Made by a program: the position numbers and the translations under genes
Assembly: GCF_036588685.1 (NCBI RefSeq)
Contig: NC_086378.1
Coordinates: forward strand, 72,371,127-72,435,126
Origin: Mytilus trossulus
Taxonomy: Eukaryota; Mollusca; Bivalvia; Mytilida; Mytilidae
Direction: 5' to 3'
DNA length: 64,000 bases
The notes under the pieces: model-generated
Seen by the model: the letters and a program-made list of their open reading frames with translations, nothing else
Told to the model about the DNA's origin: nothing
Databases searched by the model: none
In this document: piece after piece, positions 43,996-55,307 of the stretch
Position numbering within the stretch: the stretch's first letter is position 1
Layout of the letters: every line of letters begins with the position of its first letter

Positions 43996-44809
43996 TACCA
44001 GTGAAATATGAACTACGACTCCCGTTATTGTTAAACAAAACAAGACAAATACGGTGTTGTTCTAATTGACAAGATTCGTGGCAGTATCGGTTGTTTTGTC
44101 AAAAGTAATTATATATTAACTGCGTAATAAAATAATATGACATTGGCAGTAAAGTTAGACAAATCTACATATACTCATACGACTATGATACCTAAGATAT
44201 TTATCAATCATATGTGTAACTTGCCCTCCTTTTATATTTCCATAAATGTCAATTTTGTCATTCTTCATAAATTCTGATGAGAAGAATTGGAAGCGTTTCT
44301 ATATGACACCCAAACTTCACAATACTACGCAATACATTTTAACAAAATATCATGTATATATACAGTAAGCTTAAATGAAATGTAAGTATACTTCACGTAA
44401 ATAGCAGGGCTTGATTCATGCTTAGACACCTGCTGCCTATCACATGAACTATAACAGACACTTTAACAAAAATGCCTGATAAACGTGAAAAACTAAGTCC
44501 CATATAGTTGATCAGTCTTTTTAGCATATACACACTTTACATTTCAAGCTAACGTGGTACCACATCACGTTCTCACGACTCTTTGTCCATTGAGAGAGTA
44601 ATCACTGTTAATTGTAGTACTTATTGGGTCATTGTAATATTCATTCTAAATTGAAATCTTTAATATTGTGACAATTTCTACTAAATTATCAGGCGAGTGT
44701 GAATCATTTGGTTTGGAATTATTAGTGTAAACCGTTGCTGCATCATCATCGTTAATAAGCAATACGTGTCATATTCACTTTCACGACCCTGGCATCAATC
44801 CAGTAATTT

Positions 44810-45440
44810 TAAGAAGATGTTGTATATTTGCCAATGAAATCCCTATCCCCCAGAGTAAAAGACGTGGATGTAATCAACTATAGGTCAATGTTCGATTCTC
44901 AACAACGGGTCAAAATAAAGGCAACAGAAGTATACCGCTGTTCAAAACTCATAAATCCATGTAAAAAAATCAAAATCGGGGTAACAAACTAAAACCGAGG
45001 GAAACGCATAAGATATAAGAGGAGAACAACGACATAACACTAAAATGTAACACACACAGAAACGGACCAAGCATCAGACAAAATCCCACGATAATAACAA
45101 ATTTAACATCAAAAACCAAATACATGAATTTGGGATAGACAAGTACCTTGGCACGTCTTATCGCAATGTGAATTTACACTAAAGAATTAGAGAAAAACAA
45201 ACGACACAACGTTGAAATGTAACACACACAGAAACGAATTATAATATAACAATGGCCATATTCCTGACTTGGTACAGAATTTTTTTTTAAGAGGAGAACA
45301 ACGACACAAAACACATACCGTATAATCATCTATAAAAGAGAAGCGAAAGATACCAGAGAGACAGTCAAACTCATAGATCGAAAATAAATTACAAGGCCAT
45401 GGCTAAAAAAGAATAAAACAAACACATCATCATAGGACAC
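44810..45440 (+). repeat. Mosaic of mussel repeat fragments
   Basis: Order: a family A/E-like 5' start (AAGAAGATGTTGTATATTTGCC), a family C piece (AAAGGCAACAGAAGTATACC and AACAACGACATAACACTAAA, 44925-45080) that recurs at 48485-48662, a partial second family C end near 45200, then the complement of the Penelope-like 3' tail (GCGAAAGATACCAGAGAGAC, 45340-45440). The 149-codon minus-strand open frame at 45389-45838 lies over repeats and is not supported as a gene. Confidence 0.6.
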
Positions 45441-45934
45441 AATGCACAACATATAAAAGGCATGATAAAATGTGAAAAAAAATCAAACGAGAAAACAAAC
45501 GGTCTGATTGAGAACCAAAAAAAGATAAATTCAGCTGACATTAAATAACAAGAAGTCTCTGTATACGAGATAGCCACATAAAAAATGTGGTGGGTGTAAC
45601 ATGTTTGTAAGCACCAAACCCTCCCCTTACCTTCAAAAACGGTGTGGAAAACTTTAAAACTGTTGAAAATTGCTAAACAACAGATTAATACTGAACACAA
45701 GTAATAACTAACAGAGAAACGAAATATAGATATTAGTATGAGCTTTAGCCTCTGCCGAACTTTTCTCCTCTTTCCTAGCGCGTACAAATGAAATTCTATT
45801 TTTTCCGATAATGTACATATATTGTGTTTATCCAGCAATTACTCCAAACACTTGAAAATGTAGTTATTAAAATCTAAATCATTGTCTCCAATTTCTCAAA
45901 GAAATCAACATAGTTGAAACGCGGACGGCTAATG

Positions 45935-46898
45935 TGGGGTTCACACATTGCCGATTATTGCTCCCGTTTGAGATCAGACCACATTACGACACGAAAAGTA
46001 AAAAAGTCGGATTAGTATCCTCAATTATCTGGAATGTCCTATCATTGTCTGAACGCAGTCGTTTTAGTTCGTAACAGATTCCTACGGGTCGGGAAGGTTC
46101 CGAATAGTTCGGCAAAGCACCCCGAAAGTTAGGTGCGTCCCGTAACATTCGGGGCAACTCAGCCGATTTTGTCTAGTCGGATTACTATCGTGGCTATGTC
46201 GTGACAGATTCTGCTGTATCGGATCGAATTCTGAACAATGTCTTGTGTATTCTGGACGGTGTCCTGTGGAACGGGAATGATCTGGAGTAATTTTTCATAG
46301 CTGTTTTTCTGCCGATTGAGTCCAGATTGCATCCAGATCTTGTCGATTGCGAACCGTTTTTTGCCGAAACCGTTCCGAAACAGTCCCGTTTTTAAGACGA
46401 AATTCGTCAATGATACCCACGTCCGAGTCCCGACAATTACAGAATACAATACGACTGAGACCAGAAAAAGCCGTTTGTGATGCGATATAGCGGATCATGA
46501 TAGGATTACGTTCCGACAGTACCTGATCATCCCGAATATGCCGACAGTTTTCGAACGGATAACTTCCGTCAGCGTCGGTTCGCTGTCTGGTCACTGTCTT
46601 ATCTTTGTCGGATTACATTCGATAGAGTCGGGACGCAGTCGTGACAGACTCGGTCGAATTTTACCTGGCGAAAAATACAAATCGGATTAGATGCTGATTC
46701 AGAACGGGATTATCGGGACTAATTCGCTTAGAAACGGTTGAATATCGACGCTTCCTGAACACTATCTGATTGTTGTCGTGATCAAATTATTTTGTTTGCA
46801 TTCACGATTCACAGGATCTTGATCAGACTTTTAATTGTTTTTAATCGGGAATGGTCCTGTTAAGGACGGTAGTAAGAATCGTGAATGGGTGACCCCAG
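45935..46898. mobile_element. GC- and CpG-rich element with imperfect terminal inverted repeats
   Basis: The left end TGGGGTTCACACATTGCCGA and the complement of the right end, TGGGGTCACCCATTCACGAT, match imperfectly over about 30 bp. The interior is clearly richer in G, C and CpG than its flanks and is built from degenerate words such as TTCCGAA, GTCCCGT and GTCGGAT. The two overlapping minus-strand open frames (96 and 99 codons) follow from the lower AT content and show no transposase motif. It is absent from the corresponding place in tandem unit 2, so it inserted after the duplication. Class unknown. Confidence 0.55.
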
Positions 46899-47084
46899 CT
46901 TAAGAGAACCCAAAAGGAAACAGAAATATTCTTATTACCGATTTCTCAACATGGAAGTGGGGTGTTAAAGGAGACTACACATAAAGCAAAAATGTATTTG
47001 TATACCTGTTACTTGAACAATAGATGGCTTATTGCAGGATGAAATAGATCTAAGTGAACTAATTTACTGAAAGCTTTTATTTAC

Positions 47085-47185
47085 AGCAAATTACATAGCA
47101 TTACGAATTGATAATACTCAGTGTAATAAATTGTTTGTAATGACACTGCCCTCTTAGGGCGTTCTTGATTTACGAAAAAAATATC
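47085..47185 (+). mobile_element. Probable 3' end of a non-LTR retrotransposon
   Basis: The sequence ends with a compact hairpin GCCCTCTTAGGGC (47150-47162), then GTTCTTGATTTACGAAAAAAA and a pentanucleotide tail. A conserved 3' hairpin followed by a short tandem tail is typical of CR1/L2-type LINEs and SINEs that use their machinery. Only the last 100 bp or so is visible; no coding part is present. Confidence 0.5.
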
Positions 47186-47330
47186 GTATTGTATTGTATT
47201 GTATTGTATTGTATTGTATTGTATTGTATTGTATTGTATTGTATTGTATTGTATTGTATTGTATTGTATTGTATTGTATTGTATTGTATTGTATTGTATT
47301 GTATTGTATTGTATTGTATTGTATTGTATT
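47186..47330 (+). repeat. Perfect (GTATT)29 microsatellite
   Basis: Twenty-nine uninterrupted GTATT units. It follows directly on the LINE-like 3' hairpin, so it probably grew from the element's tandem tail. Perfect purity suggests ongoing length change. Confidence 0.97.
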
Positions 47331-47489
47331 GTTTTTGAGGTGCTATTGTTGTAACATTAATAATACATAGATCCCATACACGGGGATGACCATATATGAT
47401 ACGGGGTTATGTCTTGGAAGCAGCGAAATCGCACAACCAAGTATATTAACCTACAGTATATATTCTGACTTATTATATAGGCATACATA

Positions 47490-47720
47490 GAATAAACTCG
47501 TACAATAAACCGCCAAAGGCCACTAATGATACTTTAATACAGCGAGAAAATCCTGCAGCCTGAGGCGTGGTTCAGCCGGCCCCTAAACAAAATTTAGAAC
47601 TAGTTCATTGATAAATGACGCAATACTAAAGTCCGAAATATGTAATTGAAATAAAATTAAAAAACATACAAGACTCAGAAAGCCCAGAGGCTCATGACCT
47701 GGGACAGTAAGCAAGGGTTA
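47490..47720 (+). repeat. Family B copy, diverged
   Basis: CCGCCAAAGGCCACTAATG, CAGCGAGAAAATCCTGCAGC, GGCCCCTAAACAAA and the GGCTCATGACCTGGGACAG module. It lacks the family 5' end. Confidence 0.6.
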
Positions 47721-48484
47721 ATGCCGTTGTTTTCGTGTTTTTCCCGATTTTTTATTTGAAGCATAAGATAAAGATAAAATGTTGGTGTCGCAAAAGACAT
47801 TCATCATTTACTATACTTTCAACTTTCAAGAACTGTTGATTCATAGGTTCAAATCATTGAAAATGCTAAATTTATCTGATTTTGTCCATACTGTTCTCAT
47901 AATTGAGTGCAAGTCTGATAATGGAACATCAAGTTAACACAAAGCTTCTCTTCACTTTATGTTGCTAAGTGTTAAATTTTTGGGTAGGGTTGATTTTTTT
48001 CACAATATTTAATCAGTTTTTTATATAATGTTCTATTTCTATTTATTTTATAAAATTTTATGATTTTTTTTCTTATATCACTTATTATATGGTTGATGAT
48101 CATGAAAATGTTATAATATTTTAACCAGAAAAGACTCTTGAGCTTCCAGTAAGTTTCGTTTACCATTGTGTTCAATTATATATTTTCATCCGAGTTCCAA
48201 TTTGTTGTGAATTTTGTGAATTTACTCCTTATCTTAATCTTGTTATATGGTTAAACTTATGTCTGCGTTTTATTAATTAACGTATAATATGTAATGTGTT
48301 CATCAGAAAAAATTAAAACAAACAACAGTCAAAGATGTTTATCGACGACATTTGTACACTACGTACAAGTCGCTAAATATCATTTATTTCACATAAAAAG
48401 CAAAAATTCCTATATTGTATATATGTCAATGTAAATTATTTATATTATAAAGTTTTGTAAAAGTCACTTGATTATAAAGAAGGA
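47721..48484. other. AT-rich stretch, first part of duplicated block B
   Basis: From 47980 it is homologous to 53390-53890. No gene recognised. Confidence 0.5.
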
Positions 48485-48662
48485 AACGGGGTAAATAAAA
48501 GGCAACAGTAGTATACCGCTGTTTATAACTCGTAAATATATGGACAAAAAACAAAATTGAGGTAACAAACTACAACTGAGGGAAACGCATTAAATAGAAG
48601 AGGAGAACAACGACACAACATCAAAATGTAACACACACAGAAACGGACCAAATAGTACTAAG
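48485..48662 (+). repeat. Family C mussel repeat
   Basis: GGTAAATAAAAGGCAACAGT, AGTATACCGCTGTTTATAAC, GGTAACAAACTACAACTGAG, GGAAACGCATTAAAT and ACACACAGAAACGGACCAAA, as in 44925-45080. It is absent from the equivalent place in tandem unit 2 (near 53890), where the neighbouring family A copy is uninterrupted. It therefore inserted after duplication. Confidence 0.7.
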
Positions 48663-48855
48663 ATTTCATTTGAGACAACAGTCAACCAGAGAACAACTTG
48701 ATGTATATGTTAGCAGCTATTAGTCATTGTACGACTATCAAGAATGAGAAAACGTCATATCGTATAGTCAGACATAAAAGACCCACAAATGACGAAAAAT
48801 AAAACAATTCGAATTAATAATACAAATGGTCTGATCTATGATAAAACAATAAAAA
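48663..48855 (+). repeat. Family A copy shared by both tandem units (unit 1)
   Basis: GAGACAACAGTC, AACGTCATATCGTATAGTCAG and ACAAATGGTCTGATCTATGA correspond to 53905-54090 in the other unit, so this copy was present before the large duplication. Confidence 0.65.
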
Positions 48856-49748
48856 AATCATAATGAATATGAATCTACAGGAACTATTAAAAAATACTAA
48901 GCTCATGACTTTTGTGTTATAAACAGCGTTGTCTGTTCTTATTGTAAAACTTAAAAGCTGAATATTTTATATCGGAATCAAACAAATAAAAAGCAAGAAA
49001 TATAAATGATGTACATGTATCACCCTGTCCTTACATATTGCCTTATCGATTATTTACGATTGACAAGACAATCGACATTGAATGTATTTGTTTTCGTTTT
49101 TTATGACAGGCTGTTGTTAGATAGTTGGTTAAGTGTATTTCAAAGACGATAACGCCAATCATATTCAAATTCCTCTCAATTGGTTCGTGTATTAACTTTA
49201 GTGAATTCATATTCTGTGTTTTCTTCTTTTTTACAAAGAAAGAAAAGTTTGCCGTATTATTTTATATTTTGCGTATTCTTAAAACTCCGAGAACCTTGTA
49301 AACGAAAGATAACTGTACTTATATATTCTAATTACATTCACTGTACCAACTTTACTGCACGTGATGCGTATTTCGGAAAGATGGCCGTACTTTGACCTAT
49401 AATGATTTACTTTTACAAATTTTGACTTGGTTGCAGAGTTGTCTCATTGGCACTCATAAAACATATTCTAACTATATATATAACTATTGACACACGTAAT
49501 ATATAGTAACACAGTAACACCTTATTATCCCTTGTTGGAAATCTGAAAAATTGAATAATATGTGAATTAGAAAAAGAATACCCATTTGTTAAATTGACCG
49601 CTTTCCCCTCTAGAAATAAAATTAGATATTTTACTTCCAACATCTATACAATTGTTACTCCATTAAGTCAAATAGGTAGGTTAAACATGAATTCTGCTGA
49701 ATAAAAATGTCCGACACAAGTACTTTTCAGAGGTAGTTGTGGAGTTCA
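48856..49748. other. AT-rich stretch within duplicated block B
   Basis: Homologous to 54115-54900 (ACTGCACGTGATG..ATTTCG near 49353 and 54622). A short complement of the family A start lies near 49433-49460. No gene recognised; the open frames in this stretch lack motifs. Confidence 0.5.
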
Positions 49749-49919
49749 TCAACAGTGTGAAACAATGAGCATTTCGTCTCCTGGTTGATTCTGTTTCCTT
49801 TGAAGGACCGTCTTAGGGTTCCTGGATATTGTTTTCGAATCATTGGTCTTGGTCCAGGTTAGTGAACAGTAACCTGGTCTAACCTGGCTTTTTTTAAACC
49901 GGTCCCTTTCGTTCTTACT
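49749..49919 (-). pseudogene. Short open frame homologous to the decayed frame at 55308-55970
   Basis: 56 codons between TGA codons at 49922-49920 and 49751-49749. Its middle reads PGYCSLTW, SRNPKT and LQRKQ; the counterpart in unit 2 reads PGNYPLTY, SRNNKP and LQRKQ in the same frame. The frame is preserved across two diverged DNA copies, which suggests past coding. A CAG codon here (glutamine before VRPG) corresponds to TAG at 55973-55971. Similarity ends after the LQRKQ block, and the rest of the frame is missing. Product unknown. Confidence 0.45.
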
Positions 49920-50459
49920 TCAAAGTGTTTGCAAGTCATTTGATATTTCAGTAAGGAATACACCCGAGGTTGATTACTAACAAATACAGCTCATACTGAC
50001 AGAGGAAAAAAATATCAATTTATAAAACAATTATGAAAAATACAACATTATTTCATAAGATGGAATTTATGACTGTATGCTTAGGATCTGAAATATGAAA
50101 ACAGAGTAGATGTGTTTAATATCAACAACCAAAGCAGTAACTAAAAGTGTTAAGATTCTTACTATCATTCTATTTTTAAAATGAGTAGGGATAAACCTCA
50201 ATTCGAAACAGCAAACTAAAGATATAGGAAGGTTAATTAATACTTAGCTATATTAATATTGCACCGTACATGCTACACACATAGGATTAAATGTTTTAGT
50301 TGGTTTTTTTTTCATGTAAAAGATTAATTACTGAATGTTTCCTTTAGGAAACACATGATATCGAAAACAAGTACAAAATCTAAAAATTACTATCTCTGCA
50401 TTTTTTAGTGGGATGTCTACTTTAACATTTACTCTGTATCTTATCAGGAAAATAAGGAA
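49920..50459. other. Junction between the two tandem units
   Basis: Block B similarity runs to about 50060, then 400 bp of AT-rich sequence precedes block A of unit 2. No gene recognised. Confidence 0.5.
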
Positions 50460-51679
50460 TACGACTCCCGTATATTTTGATGACATTTATGTTGCAATAT
50501 AACAATTCTATCTCCAAGACAAATACGGTGTTGTTCCTTTTGACAAAATTCCTGGCAGTATCGATTGTTTTGTCAAAAGTAATTATATATTAACTGCGTA
50601 ATAAAATAATATGACATTGGCAGTATAGTTAGAACAATCTACATATACTCATACGACTATGATACCTAAGATATTTATCAATCATATGTGTATCTTGCCC
50701 TCCTTTGATATTTCCATAAATGTCAATTTTGTCATTCTTCATCAATTATATGGAGAAAATTCTGATGGGACGAAATGTGATCGCACATTTGTTTCTATAT
50801 GGGACTCAAACTTCACAATACTATACGACTAGGTTTAATGATATATTACATAATCTGCCTTGAATATACATAATATACGTAAAAAGTAGGACTTGCTTCA
50901 TAACCAGACATCTGCTTATTCCAAAAACTCTAAAAGACACAAAAATGTATGACACATATAATAAGTTTGGTCTCAAATAATTGTGCATAGATTCATCCCA
51001 CAGGTACTCGGTACGCAGATTAAAATATAGTTTTTTAATGTTTATTTAACTTTTTTTGTCTTTCTGTTTTATATTATTTACGTTTTCAACGATGACATAA
51101 ATTTTTTTTTTCTTGCAATGTGCAGTTTACTATCCATATCCGTATACTGATAAATCCTAAAAAATCTAAGTCACCACTTTGAATAACTTATCCATCTTTA
51201 GATGAAAAAAAAACAATTAAAAATATGTCTATGTGACACTCATTTTCTTCCTTACAGATTTTTCTATCAGAAGCATGCATTGATTTATTGATCAACGATA
51301 CCCTTACTCGCTAGCTAGTCGTTTCATTCCGGTCAAATTTGTCAAAGTCAAAATTTGCAGCGAAAGCAACGTAACTGTAAAATGCGTCGCTTTTCAATAA
51401 CAAATACGAAATGGGAGATCACTCTTTCATTCTGAATTCTCAATCTGGTAGCGAGTCTCTGTGATACATCCTATATTACAAGCTAACATGGGACCATATC
51501 ACGCTTCTGAAGACTATTTGTATATTAAGTGAGCACAATCGCTGTAATAAAACTTACTGGGTCATTGTTATATTATATCAAAATTAAGATCTTTAAAATA
51601 GCTTGAGAATTTCTTCTAAATAACCAGGCGAGTGTGTTGCAATTGACTGTGGGATATGGCATCACTAATATATACATGT

Positions 51680-51720
51680 ATAAATATATTGTAGAGTTGT
51701 CACTGGCTCAGACGTACTTA
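51680..51720 (+). repeat. SINE tail fragment
   Basis: TTGTAGAGTTGTCACTGGCT followed by CAGACGTAC matches the tail of the nearby SINE at 52131-52156. Only the tail survives. The 180 bp to the next SINE are AT-rich. Confidence 0.5.
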
Positions 51721-51897
51721 TAAATTTAATTATCTGTGGCTGTATCTTACATTAATTTGTAGGATCCTATACTATAGATAATTTAGCTGATCTGTAAACA
51801 TAACATCTCCATGTCTTATATAGCATGTACTGTAGTACGACGCTAGATTAAAACTGACGTGGAAAGGTAACACTCGGCCACCGAAGGCTTCGTTTTT

Positions 51898-52165
51898 TTA
51901 TGAAGCCCGGGTGGTCGTGTGGTCTAGCGGGACGGCTAAAGTGCAGGCGATTTGGTGTCACCATATCTCAGTAGAATTGGTTTGAATCCCGACGAGGGAA
52001 GAACAAAATATTTGCGAAAGCAAATTTACAGATCTGACATTGTTGGGTTGATGTTTAGACGAGTTGTTTATGCATAATGTGCACAGCCATGTATCCCCAT
52101 CACTGCTGGTGCTCCGATGGATAAATCTGTTGTAGAGTTGTCACTGGATCAGACGTTCATGTATA
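51898..52165 (+). mobile_element. tRNA-derived SINE, plus strand
   Basis: A head with a polymerase III A-box-like sequence (TGGTCTAGCGG, 51920-51930) and a B-box-like sequence (GGTTTGAATCC, 51979-51989) is followed by a body with GAAGAACAAAATATTTGC, TTGTTGGGTTGATGTTTAGA, CTGGTGCTCCGATGG and GTAGAGTTGTCACTGG. The head does not fold as an intact tRNA by inspection. Such SINEs are copied by LINE machinery. Confidence 0.7.
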
Positions 52166-52345
52166 TATTATACATAGCTCGTCTAAATATCAGCCCAACA
52201 ATTTTAGATCTTTACTGCAAATTCTTGTTCTTCCCTGACCGGGATTCGAACTCATGCTAATAAGATATCGTTGCACCAAGTCGCCTTGCTATAGGCCAGA
52301 AGCGCTAGACCGCTCAACCACTGGACCACCTAGGCTCTACTAATA
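52166..52345 (-). mobile_element. tRNA-derived SINE, minus strand
   Basis: On the minus strand: GGTCCAGTGGTTGAGCGG (A-box region, 52327-52310), GAGTTCGAATCCC (B box, 52253-52241), GGGAAGAACAAGAATTTGC, then TTGTTGGGCTGATATTTAGA. The body matches the neighbouring plus-strand SINE but the tail is truncated where the two meet. Together they form an inverted pair. Confidence 0.7.
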
Positions 52346-52447
52346 ATTTCAGTAGCCGTGTGGTACCTCTCCTCGTCAGATTTTATTTTGCTTCGTAACA
52401 CAATACATGATATATAAGACATAATGATGGAATTTTTGCAGATCAGC

Positions 52448-52510
52448 TTAATTAAATAATTATATATAAATTAATACATATAATATATTATATATATATA
52501 TATGTATTAA
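52448..52510. repeat. AT palindrome
   Basis: TAATACATATA and TATATGTATTA flank an (AT)n run and form a hairpin. It is probably a simple-sequence expansion. Confidence 0.7.
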
Positions 52511-52689
52511 GAAACTATCCCTTTATAACGGAGACGCTTGCGGACGGGGTATCAACAATTTGTCTAACAGTATTTGTAATGAATACATACATATAAGTAA
52601 AAATATTCATATGTATTCAAACTGTTACTGTATCATAACCAATGAGCAATACGGCAAGTGTCACATTCACTTTCCCTCCCGAGTCAGCT

Positions 52690-52835
52690 TACGGGGCCTT
52701 TTATAGCTGACTATGCAGTATGTGCTTTGCTCATTGTTGAAGGCCGTACGCTGACCTATAGTTGTTAATATTTGTGTCATTTTGGTCTTTTGTGGATAAT
52801 TGTCGCATTGGCAATCATACCACATCTTCTTTTTT
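52690..52835 (-). repeat. Family A fragment, minus
   Basis: GGGGCCTTTTATAGCTGACT, GCTTTGCTCATTGTTGAAGG and ATTGGCAATCATACCACATC are the complement of the family A 5' third. Confidence 0.7.
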
Positions 52836-52854
52836 TATATTACATCAATTAGTT

Positions 52855-53095
52855 CAACATAAGGAGATCTCGGGTGATTTCAATGAGACAACTATCTTCC
52901 AGGATGGACAACATGGATGTAATCAACTTAAATAGATCGTCGTATGGCCTTCAAAAACGGGTCAAATCCTTACGATGTAAAGAGGTTCTCGGGGTATGTT
53001 GTAAGACATGGTTTTCAGATGCAATTATTTATTACCGATCCCCTTCAAATGTTGATCATGTTAATGACAGTGCTGGTCTTCAATAGTTTCTGTTA
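52855..53095 (+). repeat. Repeat fragment related to 44810-44930
   Basis: TTTCAATGAGACAACTATC, GATGTAATCAACT and GGCCTTCAAAAACGGGTCAA match the start of the mosaic at 44810. The 70-codon frame here is incidental. Confidence 0.5.
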
Positions 53096-53884
53096 TATTT
53101 GTTCACCGTTTTTATAGACTCAGGCCGGTCTAGATAAAAATAAAACAAAGAGATCCACCATTTACTATATACATGTAATACGTTTGACTGTTGATTCATT
53201 TTTTTTTCTTTTAACAAAACAGTTGATTCTATGCATGTACATTCGTTAAAATCATTCCAAATGTCAAAATTATTATTCTTTCCTTACTGTTTTTGTATCA
53301 AATTATGTAGGTACAAGTCTCATGAAGGAAAATTAAGAGAACACACAACTTATTTGCACTCTATATGTTTCTAAATATTCAATTGTTCAGTAGGGTTGAT
53401 TTTTTTCACAATCTTTAATCAGTGATGTACATTTGTACTTTTTCAAGTTGATACATATCTTTTTTAAGCTTTTTTCTACTTAAGAATCATCGTTTTTTAT
53501 ATGATGTTCTATTTTTATTTTATTTTTTTGATTTGATGATTTTTTTTCTTAAGAACCACTTATTATGATTGATGATGACAAGGTTATGATATTTTAATCG
53601 GGAAAGACTCTTGAGCTCTCAGCCAGTTTCTTTTACCATTGTGTTCAATTATATATTTTCATCTGAGTTCCAATTTGTTTTGATCTTTGTGAATTAAGTC
53701 CTTTTATAATGTTTAACCTTTGTCAGCATAAGCAACAGTCGAAGATGTTTATCGACAGCATGTGTACGCTTCGTTCAAGTCGCTTAGTATCATCAATTTA
53801 ACGTAAAAAGCAGACATTCCTATATTTTCTATATACGTAAATGTAAATTCTTTATATTATTCCGTTTTGTAAAGCTCTTTTAAT
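53096..53884. other. AT-rich stretch, start of duplicated block B in unit 2
   Basis: From 53390 it is homologous to 47980-48480. No gene recognised. Confidence 0.5.
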
Positions 53885-54115
53885 TGTAAAGAAGGAAATG
53901 TGGTAAGATTGCAGTTGAGACAACTATCCCCGAAAGACTACAATGACATAGATGCAGGTTAGCAGCTGGTCGTCACCGCAAGCCAACCAACAATGAGCAA
54001 ACGCAATACGGTATAGTCATCTATAAAAGATCCCAACATGACAAAACGTAAAACAATTCAAACTTATAATACAAATGGTCTGATCTATGATAAAACAATA
54101 AATAAATAATAAAAA
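53885..54115 (+). repeat. Family A copy shared by both tandem units (unit 2)
   Basis: GTGGTAAGATTGCAGTTGAG, ACAACTATCCCC, AATACGGTATAGTCATC and ACAAATGGTCTGATCTATGA match 48663-48855 in the other unit. Confidence 0.65.
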
Positions 54116-54944
54116 ATATGAATTCGAATCTACAGGAACAATTAAAAAATACTAAGTTCCTGATTATTTGTTATAAAAAGCGTCGTCTATTCGTATTAAA
54201 ACACTAAAAAACTGAATATTTTATATCGAAATCAAACAAACATATAAAAAAAAAGGTACACAAATGATGAATCGCCCTGTCTTTACAAATTGCCTTATCG
54301 ATCACTTACGATTGACAAGAAAATTGATATTATATGCATTTTCCATAATTTTTATGACAGGCTTTTGTTAGGTAGTTAGTTAACTGCAGTTCAAAGACCC
54401 CAACGCCAATTATATATTATATTCCTCTAAATTGGTTTGTTTATTTGAACATCATGTTATCTCTAACTTTGAGTTGGTTGAAATTATATTCATTGTTTTC
54501 TTTTTTGTATTGAGAGTAAGGTTTGCCATATTATTTTATATCTTGCATATTCTTAAAACATTGATAACCTTACAAACGAAAGATAACTATACATTATTCT
54601 AATTACATTCACACTACCAATTTACTGCACGTGATGTGCATTTCGAAAAGAAACAATTGGCACACGTAATACCGGTTTAAAAGAAAATTAATACTTTATA
54701 TCTTCTTGTTTGAAATCTGAAAAGTTGAGCTATAAGTGAATTAGATAACATAACACTTATGTGTTTTATTGAACACTCCCAGCTCATGAAATTAAATTTA
54801 AGAATTAACTTCCAATCATTATTCCATTTACTTTTATAGGCAAATAAACTTGAACTCAGCTAAATAAAAGTGTCTGACACAAGTGCTAAATTTTAAAAAT
54901 TGAATACTCATAAGAAGGAAAAACATTTTTAAAATTGATATATA

Positions 54945-55135
54945 AAAAGAATTAAGATGTAGTATGATTGCAAATGAGACAACTCTCCCCAAGAGACCAA
55001 ACAGAAATTAATAACTACCGTACGGCCTTCAACAGTGAGCAAAGCCCATACCACATAGTCAGCTATAAAAGGCCCCGAAATGACAAGTGTAAAACAATTT
55101 AAAGTGAAAACCAACGGCCTTATTTATGTACACAA
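54945..55135 (+). repeat. Family A fragment (5' part)
   Basis: GATGTAGTATGATTGCAAATG, GAGACAACTCTCCCCAAG, GTACGGCCTTCAACAGTGAG and AAAAGGCCCCGAAATGACA. Truncated after about 190 bp; absent from unit 1. The stretch 54116-54944 is AT-rich sequence homologous to unit 1. Confidence 0.7.
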
Positions 55136-55307
55136 TTAAGATTTAGTCTTCATATACAAAGGTATCATGCTTACAAGGGGTGTTTGTCAAAAGGATCCGG
55201 TTTAGAGGTAAACACATTTTCAGAGCCGTTTAGAAGTGGTATTATTTTTACTTTTTTAGAAATGGTATTTGCCATATGACAGCAAATTCTACGGAACATA
55301 GAATTTC

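Larger units (their letters stand above)
44000..50060 (+). repeat. Large tandem duplication, unit 1
   Basis: Two anchor blocks recur in the same order at 50460-56100. Block A: 44017-44720 matches 50460-51640, with exact words such as TATATTAACTGCGTAATAAA near 44112 and 50587 and CAGGCGAGTGTG near 44690 and 51626. Block B: 47980-50060 matches 53390-56100, with words such as GTTGATTTTTTTCACAAT and CCATTGTGTTCAATTATATA. Unit 1 also has insertions not shared with unit 2: mixed repeats at 44810-45440, a GC-rich element at 45935-46898, a LINE-like end and a family C repeat. Divergence shows it is old. Confidence 0.75.

Noticed and set aside
45389..45838. 149-codon minus-strand open frame with hydrophobic stretches
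   Set aside because: It overlaps repeat fragments (Penelope-like tail complement and A-rich repeat DNA read as F/C/L-rich protein). No domain or family resemblance.
46159..46594. Two overlapping minus-strand open frames in the CpG-rich element
   Set aside because: They occupy different frames of the same DNA and arise from the lower stop-codon frequency in GC-richer sequence. No transposase motif.
51900..51990. Functional tRNA gene
   Set aside because: A- and B-box-like sequences are present, but the arms do not form a proper cloverleaf and the sequence continues into a SINE body that recurs inverted at 52166-52345.
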